Shown here one piece after another: positions 23,156-34,622 of a stretch of DNA of 64,000 nt. The stretch is from Welwitschia mirabilis (Eukaryota > Gnetophyta > Gnetopsida > Welwitschiales): the NCBI GenBank assembly GCA_051453625.1, contig JBOZIK010000001.1, positions 247,173,994 through 247,237,993 of the forward strand, read 5' to 3'. A model generated the notes under the pieces. The model made no database searches and was not told the DNA's origin. It saw only the letters and a program-made list of their open reading frames with translations. The translations under genes were made by a program, and so were the position numbers. Position 1 is the first letter of the stretch, and each line of letters opens with the position of its first letter.

Positions 23156-23779
23156 CTAATGCACATATTGATCTATGTAGAACTAAGTTAAAAAGATAAC
23201 ATTTTACCTTTTTAACACTTGAGGTAGAAATGGGTGAGTGAGAAGGGTTATAGGTCATGAAGATTAAATAGGAAGGTATGGTAAGAACTAAAAAAGAATT
23301 GAGTAGAATAATGATAAGATTTAGTATCAATAATGATGAATGATTTACACAAAAAAAATGAAATTTATAGCATAAGCATTATTTAATGTGATTTAACTTA
23401 AGTTATTCAATGTACACATGTTTAGTTATGAAGTAAAATCTTTGGAAAAAACTACATACTTATTACATCAAACATTTAAGATGTATTAGATGCTAGTACT
23501 GATTTTCATATCAAGGTAGGAGTTGGGGAATTTCAAACTAAACAAGCTTCAATCTAAAGTTAGAACTTCAAATTGATTTATGATCAGTTTAGATTTTTTT
23601 CAAGCTGATCACTAAGTGATTAAGTAAAATCTTTAGAATATACTAAGTAAAATATTTAAATAATGTTATAAAAAAAAGACTAATGGGAAGTAGAAAAATG
23701 TGTATTTTTAAAAGAAAATGAGAAGATGAATATTACCTAATTAATTTCCTTGATCATTAGCTAAAGTTCTATAAGAATT

Positions 23780-24095
23780 TTAATAACTTAACTCATACTA
23801 ACTCAAAGGCAAAACTTTGAATCAGATTTTAAGCCAACTTAATTTCTTTCTTACATTCTGTATTATTCTTAAAGTTATAATAAAACAATATCATCTTATT
23901 AACTGATATTACTTTTGAATCCAAAAATTTTAATTTGATTTTAAGCCAACCCATCATGCTATATAGTTGATTGATACTAACTCAAAGTTAAAACTTTGAG
24001 CTAGATTTTGAGTCAACCCATTGTGTTTTAAGCTCAGAAGTTGACTGATAGTAAATAAAAGTTAAAACTTTTAGCCAGATTTTAAGTTAACTTAT
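23780..24095. repeat. ~70-bp tandem repeat with internal hairpins
   Basis: Four degenerate units carry the block AACTTTGAGCCAGATTTTAA followed by a CCAAC segment, at about 23812, 23920, 23990 and 24065 (spacings about 110, 70 and 73). Three units contain a perfect short inverted repeat with a 4-6 base loop: TCAAAG/CTTTGA at 23803-23820, CTCAAAGT/ACTTTGAG at 23981-24000 and AAAAGT/ACTTTT at 24057-24072. Confidence 0.7.
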
Positions 24096-25084
24096 TTTTG
24101 AGAGTGGGGCACTTTTCTTGAAGACCCCCATCAAATTTCCCCTGTATCTTCCTTCTAGCAACATGCTCCTTCATTTTACCTGATATAGTTATATCTAAGT
24201 GGTAAAGATTTAAAGAACTATATTAATAACTATCAAGTTCTCAATGACCCTCTTTGAACCCTTTTTCTAGATTCACAATGGGTCAAAAAATCTAGAGTTC
24301 TTCATAATCCCGGTTGAATCCTTTATTATGAAGAGTAGTGAGTAGTTAAATATGATACTACATTTTTCCAACTTCTTACTTAAAATCATTCTTGATAATC
24401 CCTCCTAATTCTTAATGACCTTTATCAAAATTCAATACATACTTTAAATCATGTCACTTAGCCTATGTCAACCTCCATAATATTCACTCCATGTTAAGTA
24501 ATTATTTTATTGTTCTTCTTATCACTATGTCATTAACTTTTTTAACATCAATAATCATAGGAAATAATTCCAATTCAAATTGATTTTTTAATGAAAAATT
24601 TTTAAGTCTCTTCAAAAGTAAAATTTTAATGCAATAAGAAGTAGAGATTTTTAATGATATTAAGTGGAAAACAAGTCAATAATTTTACTTTTACTTTTGC
24701 ATTTTTTCCTAATAATGTTTCATATTTTTTGAGCTCTCAGAATCATGGTATAATAACTTTATTAAAAAAATTTAGGTTATTTTACTATTATTATTTTGTA
24801 CATTCAAGAGTATGAAAGATTTAACGTAGCTAGTAAAATGAACTCAAATTTACGAAAATGCATATTTTAGATTTTGTAAAAGTACATTTTATTATTAGTT
24901 GAATAGTTTATCATCAAAAAAATTTTTAAATATGTTTTCATATAATTTTATCACACTCTCATAAATTACAACAATTTGATAGAATGTATAATTATTTCCT
25001 CTTTGAATTTTACAAATGTGCTTTCCGACCCCAACTTAATAGAATTTAAATGAAGAATTATTAGATTGAGGTGGTATGAGCACA
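24096..25084. other. Unassigned part of G2 post-pol region
   Basis: No domain recognised. The sequence is AT-rich with a few C-rich patches near 24120-24180 and 24400-24490. Confidence 0.4.
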
Positions 25085-25624
25085 ATGAATGAAAAATTTA
25101 CTTTAGAATCTTATAAGTTCTACAATAATTTAAAATTTGATGAAAAGTAGAATGTATTGGAAATCCTTGTAAAAGATGAAATAATATCAATTAATCAATA
25201 AGATATTTGACAAATGTTGCACTTACCACCTAAATAAAAATCCATTTTAGACATAACTAGAAAAGAAGAAACAAATTTAAGTATGAATCTTCTAGAATGA
25301 ATGGTAGTGCAAGAAATAATTCTAGTAAATAAAGATTTAGAACTTGAATTATTTATTATTTCAAGAATTATAACTAGTAATTTGGTTACAATCCTTTATA
25401 AACAAAAAGGGATAACATTACTTGACCTAAATATAGTAGTAGCTATGAAGAATAAGACAAATCAGACAAATGTAAATATTATAGAAGGGATTTTTTTGGT
25501 TTTTTTAAGTTGTATCTTAAAAATGAATAAAGTTAGAAAAAAAGATTTTTCCATATTAGGGCTAGGGTTTTTCATCTTTAATAGCCCAAATTTTAAGAAA
25601 ATACAAAGTTTCATTTCTACCTAA
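25085..25624 (+). pseudogene. Unrecognised coding-like block 1
   Basis: One plus frame runs 180 codons from an ATG at 25085 (MNEKFTLESYKFYNN) with only five internal stops. About 16 would be expected from base composition. Its second half, 25301-25624, is 107 codons with no stop. The stops are TAG, TAA and TGA of the kind produced from Gln, Trp and Arg codons. A hydrophobic stretch (IIEGIFLVFLSCILK) near 25480-25525 could be a membrane segment or chance. I do not recognise the family. Confidence 0.4.
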
Positions 25625-25775
25625 TAAGTCCTATGTAGACTTAACAATTTAGAGTTTGTTTAGAGTTAAAGAGTCAAGTCTACAAAAAATCATAGGATAA
25701 ACAATTACTCAACCAAACTCAAAAGAATTCTCTTCTACTCTTTAGAGTCATCCTCCATTACTACCTCCTCTAAGC

Positions 25776-26090
25776 ATGGCCCAAACCCCAATACAATTTT
25801 ATATTAAAGAGGTCCTCTCCTTCCATCCACTACAGTCTAGTTAATTCCTCAAAGCACTCAAAGAATAAAAGATTGGTAGTTTTTATAATGCTCTAAATTT
25901 ATTTAAAAATGAAATTCACACCTATCATGGTAGAAAAGAAGAAGTTTCAGCATTGCAAAATCAGGTTGATGATTTAAAAATTTAGGAAAAAAATTTAAAA
26001 TATAAATTAGATCAAGAGAAAGAAAATACTAAAAGGATACCATAGGAAATCACTAAAAAGAAGGAAAATATTTATCTCTCTTAAATCCTA
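25776..26090 (+). pseudogene. Unrecognised coding-like block 2a (coiled coil)
   Basis: From ATG 25776 (MAQTPIQFYIKEVLSFHP) the frame runs just over 100 codons with four stops, each readable as a lost Gln (TAA or TAG). It ends in a strongly heptad-like, charged segment: KEEVSALQNQVDDLK, then EKNLKYKLDQEKENTK near 25945-26035. This looks like a coiled coil. It lies in the same frame as block 2b (26580-27374), but about 500 bases between them are stop-rich, so they may be separate exons, proteins or chance neighbours. Confidence 0.45.
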
Positions 26091-26579
26091 TAATGACATA
26101 ATTATGAAATTGCAAAGAACATATAAAGACATTACTAAATTAAAATAGTTACTAAAGACAAGAATGAATTGGAAAGATTTTTAGGGTAAAAAGTAGACAT
26201 ATTAGTATCCTTATTAAAAAATTTGGGTTCAAGCCAGAAATATAATGCTAAATGCATATATCATCAATAAAAGTTCATTACATTTATGCATAATAAAGGG
26301 CCTCTACCCCTAAGGAAGGAATATTTGGTGTATAAATGAAAAGTTTATAAACATTCATGAAAAGACCTAAGAATATAAATGTAAATGGCTTTAAGCCCAA
26401 AATTTTTTTAGGCACTATCATTCCATGTTGGAAGCAAATAAAAGAATCATAGATCATATGGTATAAGAAAATAAGACTCATAAGAATTAGATGGTAGAAG
26501 TAAGTTCTTCTGAATGACTTCATTTAGATCTGATCATTGAACAACTGTCTTCAAAAATAAAAGATGAGTTTAGAAGATA

Positions 26580-27374
26580 GTGAGTTCAATTCAAGATATT
26601 CCTTCATCTTCTTCAACTCTAACTAATGAGATTGGAAATAAAATAAAGCTAATAATTACAGATTATTTGAAGTTATCTCATAAAAAGTTGAAGAAGGATA
26701 TTAAATTAATATGTCAAAAATTTACCCAACTTATCATTCAAAATTTAGAAATAGAAAATATGAGATTATTACATACAATCTGCTTAATGGAGGTTAAGTT
26801 AAATAAGAGGATTCAATTTGGCCATGAAGAATTAGTAGTTCCATAAAGCCTTGACTACTATCCTTAAAAGCTATATGATTTCATTAATAGATTTAAAGAA
26901 TATTTACAAAGTATCATTTAAAACACTTCTAGAGGATGGTTAAAGGTTAAAATAGTTTTTGATAACTATAGAAGAGATATTAAATCCTTGAGTATAAAAA
27001 TTATATAAAAAAGGAAAGAAGTTTCCACTAGGAACTTCAAAATTTTTTTAAATAATATGCCCACAAATTTTATACTTCAAGAATGTGAATTATATATAAA
27101 AGATTTTGCAGTATCCTCTTAGCATTTTTAATATTTATGTTCCTTTAGATATAGAATTGTAAAAAATATGTCTATGCTAAGAGGCACTTTTATGGATATT
27201 TTTTCAAAATTAGAAAATAAGGATTTATTAAGAATGTATATAGACTTGATAAGACAAACTTTAAGAGTGGGATTACAAGTTGAGATAGCTTTAAAGCCAA
27301 AGCATGTACCTCAGAGTCTTGGAAAAAAAATTCCTTTATCTCCTAAAAGAAAGGGACAGGAGACTAGCAATTAA
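26580..27374 (+). pseudogene. Unrecognised coding-like block 2b
   Basis: In one frame over 265 codons I count about eight stops where roughly 23 would be expected, and no frameshift is needed. The first 88 codons (26580-26846) and the last 68 (27168-27374) are stop-free. The first part is charged and helical in style (LKLSHKKLKKDIKLICQKF, then EVKLNKRIQFGHEELVVP). The end is basic (PKHVPQSLGKKIPLSPKRKG), like a nucleic-acid-binding tail. No catalytic or zinc motif is visible. The position before the 3' LTR of G2 suggests an accessory retrotransposon protein, but a fragment of a different nested element is equally possible. Confidence 0.45.
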
Positions 27375-27671
27375 AGATACCTTTAAAAGGAAGAGGCAAA
27401 GTCAAAAAGATAACAACTAAAAAGCCAATAGAAATGAAAAATAGAGATTTAAATTATTCTACTCTAAAAAATAAATGAAAAAAATTTAGCTACCTTAGAA
27501 TAGGAAAACAATTAACCCCATTAGCCAAGAAATTAAAAGGATCAGAGTTTAGTGAGAAGCATCCTTTGGTTTCAAAAGGACAAAAGAAAAATCATCAGTC
27601 TTTTTTTGCCTTTATTTTGTATATATTTATTTATTAAGAAACTAACAAAAACTTAAGCTTAATGAAACTAA

Positions 27672-28210
27672 TCAGAACTAAAAATGATGTAAATTTTTAT
27701 TATTAATGAGAACTTCTTATTCTTATAATTATAGATTTTAGATGATGTTAAATATTTCTCTTTAGCACTTAAGTTAATATACTAGTTGGATAGTGAGTTA
27801 ATAAATTAGTATGTTAGTAGATTATCATGTGTGTGTATGTATATATATATATATCTCATAATGTTATAAACACAAAATGCCATCTAACATGAATAAGAGG
27901 GAGAAGGTCAAGGTGGCAGAAAAACAATAACAACTTCAACCTTAAACCTATTTCTTAAGAGCAAATAAAGGAAATGATAAAATGAAAAAAGGATGAAGGG
28001 CATAAGGAAGAGATCCCCATTAGGGATAGGGATATTTTGGCAAAAAGGCTTTAGCAATAAAAGTAATTAACAAGATCTAAGGAAGCTCTAGCCATTCTAC
28101 AAAGGGTATAGTAAAATCTCTCATGTTTCAGTGTCATCTATAAAGGAGAACACAAACTGATCAGTATAATTCTTTGTTACATTTTGACATCTTAATATAA
28201 AGTTAAAAAA
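27672..28210 (+). repeat. G2 3' LTR
   Basis: It pairs with 16247-16763 (see that entry). It contains a TG/TA dinucleotide expansion at 27829-27853 that the 5' LTR has only in short form. No clear polypurine tract lies just upstream. The last 260 bases recur inverted at 28642-28900. Confidence 0.75.
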
Positions 28211-28256
28211 AAATATTTTTTAATATCATTATGCTATGTTTTATTGCTTGAAAAAG

Positions 28257-28575
28257 TAATATTTTATTTTACTTAATCCTATCTGTATAGATGAACATGA
28301 ATTAAGATAATTAGTAATACTTAGAGATAACTATTATTTAGTGTTCATCTAAAATCATATCATGTCTTTCTACTTTGACGTTATTTCCCCTTGATGTAAT
28401 ATATGCTTGTTAATTATCAACCTAACTAGTTTAAGTAACTTTATTATAAGCTTATCACGATAATGCATTTTTATCTAAATGGTTAAAGTACTAATAGTTT
28501 CAACTAAAAACCTTTGATTCTTATTTAATGATTTAAGCTTATTTAGGTTAATAACATCATTGTTTTTTTTATTTT
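28257..28575 (+). repeat. Direct repeat, copy 1
   Basis: It matches 28895-29215 from TTTACTTAATCCTAT through TTAGGTTAATAACATCATT, including GTTCATCTAAAATCATATCA and the CCCCTTGATGTAATATAT stretch. The offset is about 638 bases. The origin of the repeat is unknown. Confidence 0.8.
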
Positions 28576-28641
28576 TAATCATATTTCTTAATATGTTTTA
28601 CATTTATTTCATAACATAAGCCTTCATCATTTTGACGAAAA

Positions 28642-28900
28642 TATTATCTTTTTAACATTATATTAAGATACCAAAATATTAAAGAGAAATGTGCTAATAA
28701 GTTTTTATTTTCCTTTATAAATAATACTAGAATATGGGAGATGTTATTATGCCCTCTGTAGGATGTCTAGAGCTTTTCTTGACATTCTTACTTAGTTCTA
28801 TTACTAAAGCCTTTTTGCCAAAAGATTCCCATCCCTGGTGGTGATCTTCTCCTTGTACCCTTTAGCCTCTTTCCATTTTATCATTTTCTTTCTTTACTCC
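28642..28900 (-). repeat. Inverted 3' half of a G2-type LTR
   Basis: The reverse complement matches about 27955-28210, including GGCAAAAAGGCTTTAG and a GAAAGCTCTAG-type segment, ending with the LTR terminus ATCTTAATATAA. It lies between the two copies of the direct repeat, with its cut edge abutting copy 2. Confidence 0.8.
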
Positions 28901-29215
28901 TATTTGTATAGCTAAACATAAATTATAATAATTAATAATACTTAGAAATAAGTATTGTTTCATGTTCATCTAAAATAATATCATGTTTGTCTACTTTTTC
29001 TTTATTTTCCCCTGATGTAATATATTTATATAGAAAAATTGTCAATTATTGACATGACTGATTCAAGCAATCTTATCATGAGCTTATTATGATGATGCAC
29101 TTTCAAATAAATGGTTGGGCTACTAATAATTTCAACTAGTTTTTTAGTAAACCTTTATTTTTATTTAATTATTTAAGCTTATTTTAGGTTAACAACATCA
29201 TTTTTTTCTACATTT
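28895..29215 (+). repeat. Direct repeat, copy 2
   Basis: It is homologous to 28257-28575 with scattered substitutions and small indels. It begins exactly where the inverted LTR fragment ends. Confidence 0.8.
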
Positions 29216-29279
29216 TTTAGCATAGTCCTAAATTTTTTTTTGCATTTATTTATAATGCAAGATTACATCACTTATCCTT

Positions 29280-29444
29280 CCTATGTGTGAATAATGCACT
29301 ATGTATTATTGGTTGTATTACATTTCTTAGGTTTTATTTAGTTTTTTCTTTAATATTTAGTTTAGGGTATATGTATAAGAAAATAGTAAAACATATTCCC
29401 CTTCATACTTCACTTTATAATTATTCATGTAGGAAGATTTTTCA
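29280..29444 (+). repeat. A/B repeat family, type B unit
   Basis: It shares the block ATTGGTTGTATTACATTTCT plus TAGTTTAGGGTATATGT with units at 32795, 32935, 47615, 47743, 48410 and 48550. The short copia-like element at 29445 is inserted directly after it. Confidence 0.65.
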
Positions 29445-29830
29445 TTTTGAGATAATTGAGCATAAATAATCCCAATAATTTAAAATGATGGTATGACTTA
29501 GGGAAAAAAAAGAAAAAAGATTATACATGATGAAAAGACATGCATTTTAAAAGATAAAGAAACAAGTATTTTAGAAGATAAAAAGATAAGCATTTCAAAA
29601 GATGAAGAATCATGATTAGCCTAAATTTAGAAGTAACATTATATATAAATTTGAATAAAAACTAATAAGAAAGTTTCTCCTGGTAGGCCTCAACTTTGCC
29701 TAGGATGTGAAGTCTTATTTTCAATTCTTATTAGTTTTCTTGAATATTATTCATGATGAAATTTAAGTTTTTGATTTGTAAATGTTAATCACAATTTGTT
29801 GCTTAAATTTTTTGATTTGTAATCCTATAA
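29445..29830 (+). repeat. C2 5' LTR
   Basis: It starts TTTTGAGATAATT, aligned base for base with TGTTGGGACAATT at 31781 (terminal TG mutated). Shared blocks include ACATTTTAAAA, GAAGAATCATG and ATTCATGATGAAATT. Confidence 0.7.
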
Positions 29831-29831
29831 A

Positions 29832-29843
29832 TGATATTAGAGC
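29832..29843 (+). other. C2 primer binding site
   Basis: TGATATTAGAGC directly follows the LTR and differs from the methionine-tRNA site TGGTATCAGAGC by two transitions. Confidence 0.7.
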
Positions 29844-29859
29844 ATAAGTAAAGAAATAT

Positions 29860-31740
29860 TACTCCATAACAAACCCTTCTAATCTTACAAATGAAGGAAT
29901 AAGAAAGATACAATAGATAATTATACAAATATATGAAAAGTGTTTCATAAGTATGTGCATAAAAAAGCCATACAAAAACATGGATGGAGGAGATATGGAG
30001 TATTAAAGAAATGGTTTTTAATAATTAGTATGTACTTTGGTTATGAAATTTTAAATTAATTTAGTTTAGGAGGTGGATGTATCCCATAATAAAATATGAA
30101 GATAAAAAAATAAAAGGTTATGTAAATAAAAAATTTCATGTCTACAAAAGAGGAATTTGATGAATATGTCAAGAAGAAAGTTAATTGTTACTATAAATAA
30201 GATTACCTTAGAAGAAGAAGCATCTCAAAAGTCATAAGTAAAGGCAAAGGTTATTTTAAATCATTAATGATGAGTTTTAAATCCACATACAAAGAATAAT
30301 AAGAGGATAAAAACAATGAAGATAAAGTAAATTAGGTAGATAATGTATATTACAATGCATAAGAGAAGTAAGAAAAGAACCATAAGAAGATATTAATCAA
30401 GAAACTGCAAAAAACTAAAAGAAGATAAAGCAAGGTCACTTCAATTTTATGAGGTATTTGGAGCTTATAAAATCATCCAAAAATGATTAAATCACTATGA
30501 ATTACAATGTATAAATAATGATATCAAGATTAAAAAGTATTTTTCATCTTTAATATCATGGAGATCCTGGTGCATTTCTATGAATTGCATGATGTAGAAG
30601 AAGAAGACATGCATATTGTAATTAAGCTTTACTCTAGTAAGAGTTATAAAATTTACATAAGGAGTTGCATCTATGTTAATAGAAAAATAATAAACAAGTG
30701 AAAATCAAAAAAGAAGAATAATAATATCAAGAGTTTTATGAATTATTGATGTAATAGAGAAATGATAGTTAGAATTTAAAGAAGAAAAGTTACTAAAATA
30801 TGAAAAACAACAGTTAAAAAAAATTGAGAGTAATAAGTCTTAAACTAGAATCCTACATTATGAAGGATAAAGGTAGAATGAAAAATGAAGTGCCTAGTGA
30901 TTATAGATAAAACCCTTTATTTTTAATAGTGTAAGCTATTAAAAAGATTTTATTTTATAAAAATTTTTATTTTAGAAATTCCCATGTAAGAAGCATTAAT
31001 GTAGCTTTCATGTAAAGGGTTACATGACATGTATACTAAAGCAAGCAATGAGTATACTCTACTATATCATTTGTATTCTATTTTATAAGAGGAAGAGATA
31101 TGATGTAGAATAATTAAAGATGGCATTCTTGAGGATGATGAAGATGATGGAGTAGTAAAGGAAGATAAGTTAGTAAAAGAGGAGGCATTAAACAAATTAG
31201 TGAATTGATTTATGAAGGTACCATTAGTGTTTTAAAGATTTTCTTAGAGAATATTCTAAGTATGCTATTATGTATATTGAACTTTTTCATGATAAGATAA
31301 TTATTATAATGAACATTTTTTTACACTCTAAAGAGAAAGATTTGCATTTTTTAATATTTGTTAAATTTTTACTTGGAATGTTAGTTGTAAAGATAACTTA
31401 GAATATGAAGGAGGTACCTAAAATTTCTTTCAAGTTATACTTATTATGTTATTATACTATGAGTCCTGAAATTGGAATACCACACATGTTGATTCAATTA
31501 ATGCTTATGTTTTACTCTAGAAGAAACAAAGTGAAGTATATGATAGAGGAGAAGACCCTTAGAAACATGTAAGTTTGAGACATAAGTAATCCAATAAAAA
31601 ATAAGATAATAATAAATATTTTTTCCTATTCTAAATAATTATTAGAAGTATGAAACTAGCCTTATAATATCTTAGATTAAAAGTCATAAGACCAAAGAAC
31701 ATTATAAGATGTGTGACATGAAATTAAATAGTGCACACAT
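29860..31740 (+). pseudogene. C2 internal region, no enzyme domain recognised
   Basis: A stretch starting ATGGATGGAGGAGATATGGAG near 29980 may be a degraded gag start. No protease DSGA, integrase or YVDD motif can be found in any plus frame. A GLHDMYTKASNE-like stretch near 31020-31060 weakly recalls the RNase H C-terminal end (DxLTKxL) and would fit a copia with pol deleted. Stops are dense throughout. Confidence 0.3.
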
Positions 31741-31767
31741 TAAGGGGGTGTTATTAAAATTTTATTA

Positions 31768-31780
31768 TCAAGGGAATGAT
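31768..31780 (+). other. C2 polypurine tract
   Basis: TCAAGGGAATGAT lies just before the 3' LTR. A second purine run, TAAGGGGGTG, lies at 31741-31750. Confidence 0.6.
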
Positions 31781-32150
31781 TGTTGGGACAATTTGGCATA
31801 ATTTATGTTAACATTTTATCATGATCATATGAGTTAGAAAGGGAAAGATAAAAATCCATGATGATCATAGGAATGTCCAAAAGACATGATGAAAAAATAG
31901 ACATTTTATAATATAATGAAATATACATTTTAAAATATGAAGAATTATGGGTAATAAATTTAAAATAATCATCACATATAAATGTGAATGAAAGATAATG
32001 AAGAAAGTATCTAATTATAGGGCTTGGCTTAGCTTAAAACATGAATTACAATTTTCAACTCTTATTAATTTTCACACATTTTGTTCATGATGAAATTAAA
32101 GTTATTTATTTGTGAATGCTCTTAATAATTTTTTATGAAATTTATGACAA
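31781..32150 (+). repeat. C2 3' LTR
   Basis: It starts TGTTGGGACAATTTGGC and pairs with 29445-29830. The right end is approximate because the two LTRs diverge after about 32125. Confidence 0.7.
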
Positions 32151-32159
32151 TTGACAATT

Positions 32160-34240
32160 ATTTTTGAACATTTCAAAATAAATATTTGATTATAATTTTT
32201 TTAAATTTTAGGTAAGAAGTATCTCTAATAGCTATCTTTCTTAAATTTATGTTAACAATAATAAAAATAATGTTATGTTTCATTATTTTAGATATAACCT
32301 ATAGGTTATTAATTTCTTCACAGCTTTTTGATTTTATTAAATTCAATAATAATATTCTTATCTAGTAGTATAGAAATTTTCATGGGAAATGTTTGAGCTT
32401 AGAGTGTTGTAATATAATAATCAATCACTAACTCTTAATATTACATGGCTAAGAGAATGTTATTTTCATTTAATAGTTTTCATATTTTCTTATGCTATGT
32501 TTGCTTCTTTACTATTCCATTTAAACTACATTCTCTAATTTTTTTTAATTATCATATTTAAATACTTTTATCTATTTTTGATATGTAGATTCATACATGA
32601 TTTTCTAGTTGTATTAAATCTAATGCTAGTTCTTTTATCTAGTGATTGAAACTTTTCATTGGAATATATATTAGAAGGAATGTCTAGTTTAGATTACATG
32701 TTTAGAAAAAGAAAGAAAACTACTTAGGTAGAAATATTTTTTAATAGCATTTCTAGTTATCCATCATATATGCGATTAATGCATCATATCCTATTAGTTA
32801 TGTTAGATGTCTTAGATTTTATTTTTTTTCTTTTCAATTCTTTATTGAGTATTTAATTTAAGTTAAAGATGCACAAAAAAGAAGAAAACTATATTCCTTT
32901 ATTTATGACAATTGCATAGTGTTTTCCTGACTATATTAAATGTCTCAAGTTCTCTTTATTTTTCTATTTAATGCTTAGCTTAGATTATATATCTAAAGAA
33001 ATGAAGGAAATTTTTAATCTACATTACAAATATTGTGTTTTCCTTTCTTTTTTTCTCTTTATTTTTTTTATTTGAATATTTATTTTAATTTATACGTATG
33101 GAGAAATGAAGGAACTTATTTGTCATACATTTCATTATAGAAATTATTAATGAATGAAATGTTTTTAAAATTGAAAGTCAAAAGTAGCTTGAACAAATTC
33201 CTTTAAGAATATTCATTAATGACAATAAAAAGAATATTTACATTTTTTTAATATGACCTATAAGTATATTTATCCATCTCTGATTTGTTGATTTTTGCAT
33301 AATTTTCTAGTTTTATTAGACTCAAAAATATTTTTTTATTTAGTAATTGAAAAATCTACGTGAAGGATATCTAAGCTTGAATTGATTTATTACAATGGTG
33401 AATCCTAAACTCTTAATGATAACTAAAAATAAAGGATTTTTTAACAAAATATTTAGTTACATCTTCTCCATATTTCAAGTAATACACAACTTTAGTAGTT
33501 ACCTTTCATGTATTTCTATTGATATTAATAAAAATAATATTTGTCTCAATTATTTCAGATATGGTCTCTAAGTATTTTTATCCATGTCTAACTTCTTCAT
33601 TTCTACATGTTTTTTGGGCTTTATCAAATTTAATGCTAGCACTTAGATCCAAAAGTTAAAAATTTACATGATTAATGTCTAAGCTTAAGCTTATATAACA
33701 TAATGATGAATCATGAACTCTTGACACTAAAGAGAAGTGTTTTCAAACTAGATTTTAATTATTACTTTTCAGAATTTAAGGTAAGAAGTAACTTTAAAAA
33801 TATTACATTTTTGTTATTTTAGATTTAAAAATCTAGGTATTTTTAGTTATTTCTACTTTATTAATATCTACATGAGTTTTTAGTTTTATTATATCCAATC
33901 TTGGCCTTTTTATCTAATAGTTGAAAAATCTTCATGGACAATGTCTAAGCTTGAATTATTGTAATGCATTAGTTGATCAAGGATTTTTAATGCTAACTAA
34001 AGATGACATTGCTTTTTTATTTTATATATGGTTTCTATGTTATTTTAATCATTTTTGTATTTCTTAATTCATTCATTATTTTTTGGTTTTATCATAGCCA
34101 ATACTAGCCTTTTCTTATTTAATATTTAAGAAATTTTCATGGGGAATGTTTAATCTTGGATTATTGTAATTGATAATGAAATATTGATGCATTATTATAA
34201 TACAATCACATGAAGATGAAAATTTCAACTTAGGTTAAGT
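32160..34240 (+). repeat. A/B repeat array, left block
   Basis: Two alternating repeat types. Type A carries GGGAATGTCTAAGCTTGAAT and a following AATCATGAACTCTTAATG; copies lie near 32381, 33360, 33668, 33935 and 34138, with spacings of roughly 200-310 bases in the regular part. Type B carries TTAGATGTCTTAGGTTTT and a TTTAGATTATATGT element, near 32650, 32795, 32935 and 33050. The same units resume at 47395-48990, on the far side of the C3 copia. No coding potential. Confidence 0.7.
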
Positions 34241-34600
34241 GTTCATACAAATAGAGAAAATTTCTTTTCTTCTATTAGAAAACACACAAACTATTTGTAA
34301 TAAATTGATAATAAAAAATAATTATATAGTAACACGAGGAGAATAATAGCATAACCAGAAAATTCATATACAATTACATTCTTTTACTTTTACCAATATA
34401 TAATTATATAAAATAAAAAGATAAATCCATTTTAAAATTAAAAATAGACAAAATACAGAGGAACATAGCAATTATAAAATAGACTTAAACTACACAAAAA
34501 TAAATAGTATTAAATTCATTATGATATCAAAAAAAATACAAAGAGATAGACTAGTTCTATAAGTTATTTAAAAATGGACTTCAATTAAGTTTCCTTTCAT
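34241..34600 (-). repeat. Probable C3 3' LTR region
   Basis: This sequence lies between the A/B array and the minus-strand polypurine tract of C3, where the 3' LTR is expected. I could not align it to a partner LTR near 47250-47395, so the call rests on position only. Confidence 0.35.
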
Positions 34601-34622
34601 CATTCACCCCCTAAAATGCAAT
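34601..34622 (-). other. C3 polypurine tract and pol C-terminus
   Basis: On the minus strand a GCATTTTAGGGGGTGAATG run directly follows the last RNase H codons, as in copia elements. Confidence 0.6.

Larger units (their letters stand above)
16247..28210 (+). mobile_element. G2: ~12-kb Tat/Athila-type Ty3/gypsy element
   Basis: Matching LTRs of about 520 and 540 bp bound roughly 11 kb of internal sequence. Gag, protease, RT, RNase H and integrase occupy 16803-21590. About 6 kb between integrase and the 3' LTR holds a (GA)n tract, a possible antisense ORF, hairpin-bearing tandem repeats and two unrecognised sense coding-like blocks. A large size and extra DNA or ORFs after pol are known for the Tat branch (Grande, Retand, RIRE2 types). 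No clean primer binding site follows the 5' LTR. The post-pol part could include a separate nested element. Confidence 0.75.
29445..32150 (+). mobile_element. C2: short copia-like LTR element
   Basis: LTRs of about 385 and 370 bases enclose only about 1.9 kb. A primer binding site follows the 5' LTR and a purine-rich tract precedes the 3' LTR. A complete copia needs about 4 kb of coding sequence, and I find no RT, protease or integrase motif here. It is therefore a non-autonomous or internally deleted element. The 3' LTR start TGTTGGGACA with a preceding AAGGGAATGAT tract is typical of copia. Confidence 0.7.
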
